Source: Bacteroidales bacterium M5 (lineage in GTDB: Bacteria > Bacteroidota > Bacteroidia > Bacteroidales > Muribaculaceae). Taken from it: a stretch of DNA of 24,961 bases. The position numbers and the translations under genes were made by a program. Positions 22,999 to 24,961 of this stretch are shown here, piece by piece. The notes beneath the pieces are model-generated. The model saw nothing but the letters and a program-made list of their open reading frames with translations, was not told where the DNA came from and did not search any database. The stretch spans positions 2,152 through 27,112 of the forward strand of contig LUJP01000023.1 of assembly GCA_001689535.1 (NCBI GenBank), given 5' to 3'. Position 1 is the stretch's first letter. Each line of letters begins with the position of its first letter.

Positions 22999-24912
22999 AT
23001 GAATTGCATAAATAATTTACTTGTAATAAGCGCAATGGCATTACCACTGTTGGTGAATGCGCAGAAAGCGACCGTTGGCCTTTCGGCCGACGGCGGTAAA
23101 CTGAACTATAAAGTCAGCTACAATGGCAAGACGCCGGTTCCGGCCTCACCGCTCGGTATGAAAGTTGACAATATATGTCTCGGTACCGACATCGCATCTT
23201 TTTCAAAAAATCCCGGGGCGGAAACGTCATACACTGTAAAGAGACAGGACGGCTCGAGCTTTTATGTCGATGTCCGTGAGTTCGATGACGGCGTGGCTCT
23301 GCGATACCGCATTCCCGCCGACGGTCCTAAATGTATCTACAGCGAACAGACGGCCGTCACTTTTCCCGAAGGTACAAGAGTGTGGTATGCTAGCGGCCCG
23401 TTCCAGTATGGCTGGATTCAGGCATATCAGGACCGCGATATAAGTAAGATTGACGACGAACTGCTTGCTCCACCTGCCACATTCCGGCTTCCCGACGGGA
23501 CATACGCCGCGGTCACAGAAGCTAATCTCCGCAATTTCCATGGCGCCGTTCTGTTTGGCAATAACGACAACAGCGTGAATTTCGGTTATGTCGAAAACAA
23601 GGGCCACGTGGAATCCGGCACCATAACCGGTATGCCAGGCAACTATATCCACGATGTGGTCCGTGATTATCCATGGATTGCTTATCCGGATGAGAAAACT
23701 GGTGAGATTGTCACCCCCTGGCGTGTGATAATGCTTGCCTCGGATCTCGACGGCCTGGTGAACAACACAATAATCGGTAAAGTGGCCGATGCTCCCGACC
23801 CCGAACTGTTTCCCAAGGGAAAGGATACCGAATGGATTAAACCGGGGCGTTCCGTCTTTACGTGGCTTACCGAGGGCAACAATCGTCTGAGCGTGGCGAA
23901 TCATAAGCGTTATGTGGACGGAGCCGCGGAATTGGGGCTGCAGTCGGTAGTTGTGGATGATGGCTGGGAATTATGGCCGCAGACCGAACCGGAAGGCTCA
24001 GCCCATACAAAGTGGGAATATCTCAAAGACCTTACCGATTATGCCGCGCAGCGGGGTGTGGATATCTGGGTGTGGCGTCCGTCATCCGTCAGAGCGGGCA
24101 ATAAGACAGATATCGGTCTGGTGGATGCTGGAGAGCGCAGGCAATTCATGAAGAAATGTGCCGAGACCGGTGTGAAAGGACTTAAGATTGACTTCTTCCA
24201 CACCGAGAATCTCTTTACAGTAAATCTGATGGAGGAGATTCTGAAGGAAGCCGCCAGAAACAAACTCATGGTGATTTTCCATGGTGTGAACAAACCCACT
24301 GGCGATAACTTCACTTATCCCAACCTGCTGGCGAAAGAGGCTGTGCGCGGTCTCGAATGCGTGGGCGCGGAGAACTCGTGGGCGCCCGGTCCGGCGTGGA
24401 CTTACCATAACACTGTGCTTCCTTTCACAAGATGGCTGGCCGGGCCTGCCGACTATACCCCTCTGAACTTCCGGGCATTCTGTCCTAAAGAGATATCGTT
24501 TGCCCATCAGCTTGCCTCTATCTACACATTCACCTCGCCCATGCTCATATTGGCAGCCGATATGGAGGATATGCTTTCTACTCCCGGCCGTCAGTTCATA
24601 GAAGAGGTGCCGGTGACATGGGATGAAACCAGAGTGCTTCCTGAAAGCAAAATCGGTGAAATAGCCGCAATCGCGCGTCGGAGCGGAGATATATGGTACC
24701 TTTCGGTTCTTAATGGCGGAAAACAGTATGCCGGCAATCTTTCCACCGATTTCCTGCCTAAGGGGAACTATCGCACGACCATCGCCTCCGACAAGGATAA
24801 CGATCCGCGTCAGATTGCCGTGACATCCGGAAAGACTAAAAGCGGCCGTCCGCTCAAGGTAAATCTCATCCCCGGCGGAGGCTATCTGGTGAAGTTTGAG
24901 CGAACTAGATAA
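22999..24912 (+). CDS. GH97 glycoside hydrolase, retaining alpha-galactosidase type
   Basis: The 637-residue protein has a signal peptide (MNCINNLLVISAMALPLLVNA). An N-terminal GH97 beta-sandwich follows (about 25-275, with FYVDVREFDDGVALRYRI and TEANLRNFHGAVLF), then the catalytic barrel (about 285-540), whose motifs include VVVDDGWE, LKIDFFHTENL and FHGVNKPTG...YPNLLAKEAVRGLE, and a beta C-terminus. Asp398 in LKIDFF and Glu453 in AVRGLE are 55 residues apart. This equals the spacing I recall for the nucleophile and acid/base of the retaining GH97 alpha-galactosidase from Bacteroides thetaiotaomicron. Inverting SusB-type alpha-glucosidases use Glu in place of the Asp, so alpha-galactosidase is preferred. 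It is last in the operon seen here, 12 bases after the esterase. Confidence 0.9.
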   Translation: MNCINNLLVISAMALPLLVNAQKATVGLSADGGKLNYKVSYNGKTPVPASPLGMKVDNICLGTDIASFSKNPGAETSYTVKRQDGSSFYVDVREFDDGVALRYRIPADGPKCIYSEQTAVTFPEGTRVWYASGPFQYGWIQAYQDRDISKIDDELLAPPATFRLPDGTYAAVTEANLRNFHGAVLFGNNDNSVNFGYVENKGHVESGTITGMPGNYIHDVVRDYPWIAYPDEKTGEIVTPWRVIMLASDLDGLVNNTIIGKVADAPDPELFPKGKDTEWIKPGRSVFTWLTEGNNRLSVANHKRYVDGAAELGLQSVVVDDGWELWPQTEPEGSAHTKWEYLKDLTDYAAQRGVDIWVWRPSSVRAGNKTDIGLVDAGERRQFMKKCAETGVKGLKIDFFHTENLFTVNLMEEILKEAARNKLMVIFHGVNKPTGDNFTYPNLLAKEAVRGLECVGAENSWAPGPAWTYHNTVLPFTRWLAGPADYTPLNFRAFCPKEISFAHQLASIYTFTSPMLILAADMEDMLSTPGRQFIEEVPVTWDETRVLPESKIGEIAAIARRSGDIWYLSVLNGGKQYAGNLSTDFLPKGNYRTTIASDKDNDPRQIAVTSGKTKSGRPLKVNLIPGGGYLVKFERTR

Positions 24913-24943
24913 CCCGAAGAAATACTAAATTACTAAATGTAGG

Positions 24944-24959
24944 AGGCTGCGCCTATTTT
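24944..24959 (+). terminator. Possible weak terminator after GH97
   Basis: AGGC and GCCT pair around TGC and are followed by ATTTT. The stem is only 4 bases and the window ends here, so the call is weak. The bases before it contain a direct repeat, ACTAAAT, twice in a row (24924-24938 region). Confidence 0.25.
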
Positions 24960-24961
24960 GA

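Noticed and set aside
1..24961. CRISPR arrays, insertion sequences, SusC/SusD genes, rRNA
   Set aside because: No regularly spaced repeats, transposase frames, TonB-dependent transporter or rRNA sequence were seen on either strand.

Overview
The window looks like a chromosomal piece of a gut-type Bacteroidales bacterium. The evidence is Bacteroidota-style promoters (TAnnTTTG at -7, TTTG/TTG about 20 bases upstream), almost no Shine-Dalgarno sequences, fimbrillin/Mfa2-like lipoproteins, GH97 and SusB-type carbohydrate enzymes, and Bacteroidota-type ECF sigma operons. The fairly high GC and protein style suggest Muribaculaceae. That family-level call is inference, not something I could test.

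Bases 1-5135 are the right-hand end of a prophage or prophage-like element: the C-terminal part of a tail tape-measure protein, a second tail protein overlapping it by ATGA, and a convergent tyrosine integrase. The integrase is followed by a 12-8-12 inverted repeat built like a tyrosine-recombinase core site, then tRNA-Ser(GCT), the probable integration target. Host sequence probably resumes at or near the tRNA.

Bases 5230-10450 are housekeeping and metabolism. A secreted C1-family cysteine peptidase (minus) is divergent from an nfnA-nfnB operon (plus) for a flavin-based NADH/ferredoxin/NADPH transhydrogenase. nfnB ends inside the 3' end of a convergent cardiolipin synthase gene.

Bases 10530-12600 hold the rpsF-rpsR-rplI ribosomal operon (minus) with a strong terminator, a near-consensus promoter and a structured leader. 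Directly upstream is a stand-alone ECF sigma factor whose promoter is bracketed by an inverted repeat. Bases 12600-14730 carry a small 62-residue ORF (plus) and a three-gene minus-strand cassette: a DUF6249-like membrane protein, an ECF sigma factor, and a two-helix membrane protein that may be its anti-sigma.

Bases 14730-18433 are a two-gene surface lipoprotein operon (minus): a fimbrillin-like protein with a C-terminal FISUMP-like domain, then an Mfa2-like lipoprotein ending in a metzincin zinc-protease signature. From a shared 274-base intergenic region, a plus-strand glycan operon (18708-24912) diverges: an NPCBM-containing glycoside hydrolase, a SASA-type O-acetylesterase and a GH97 enzyme with the retaining alpha-galactosidase residue pair. 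All three are predicted to be exported. Together they look like the enzyme part of a polysaccharide-utilisation locus for O-acetylated, alpha-linked glycans; no SusC/SusD pair is visible inside the window.
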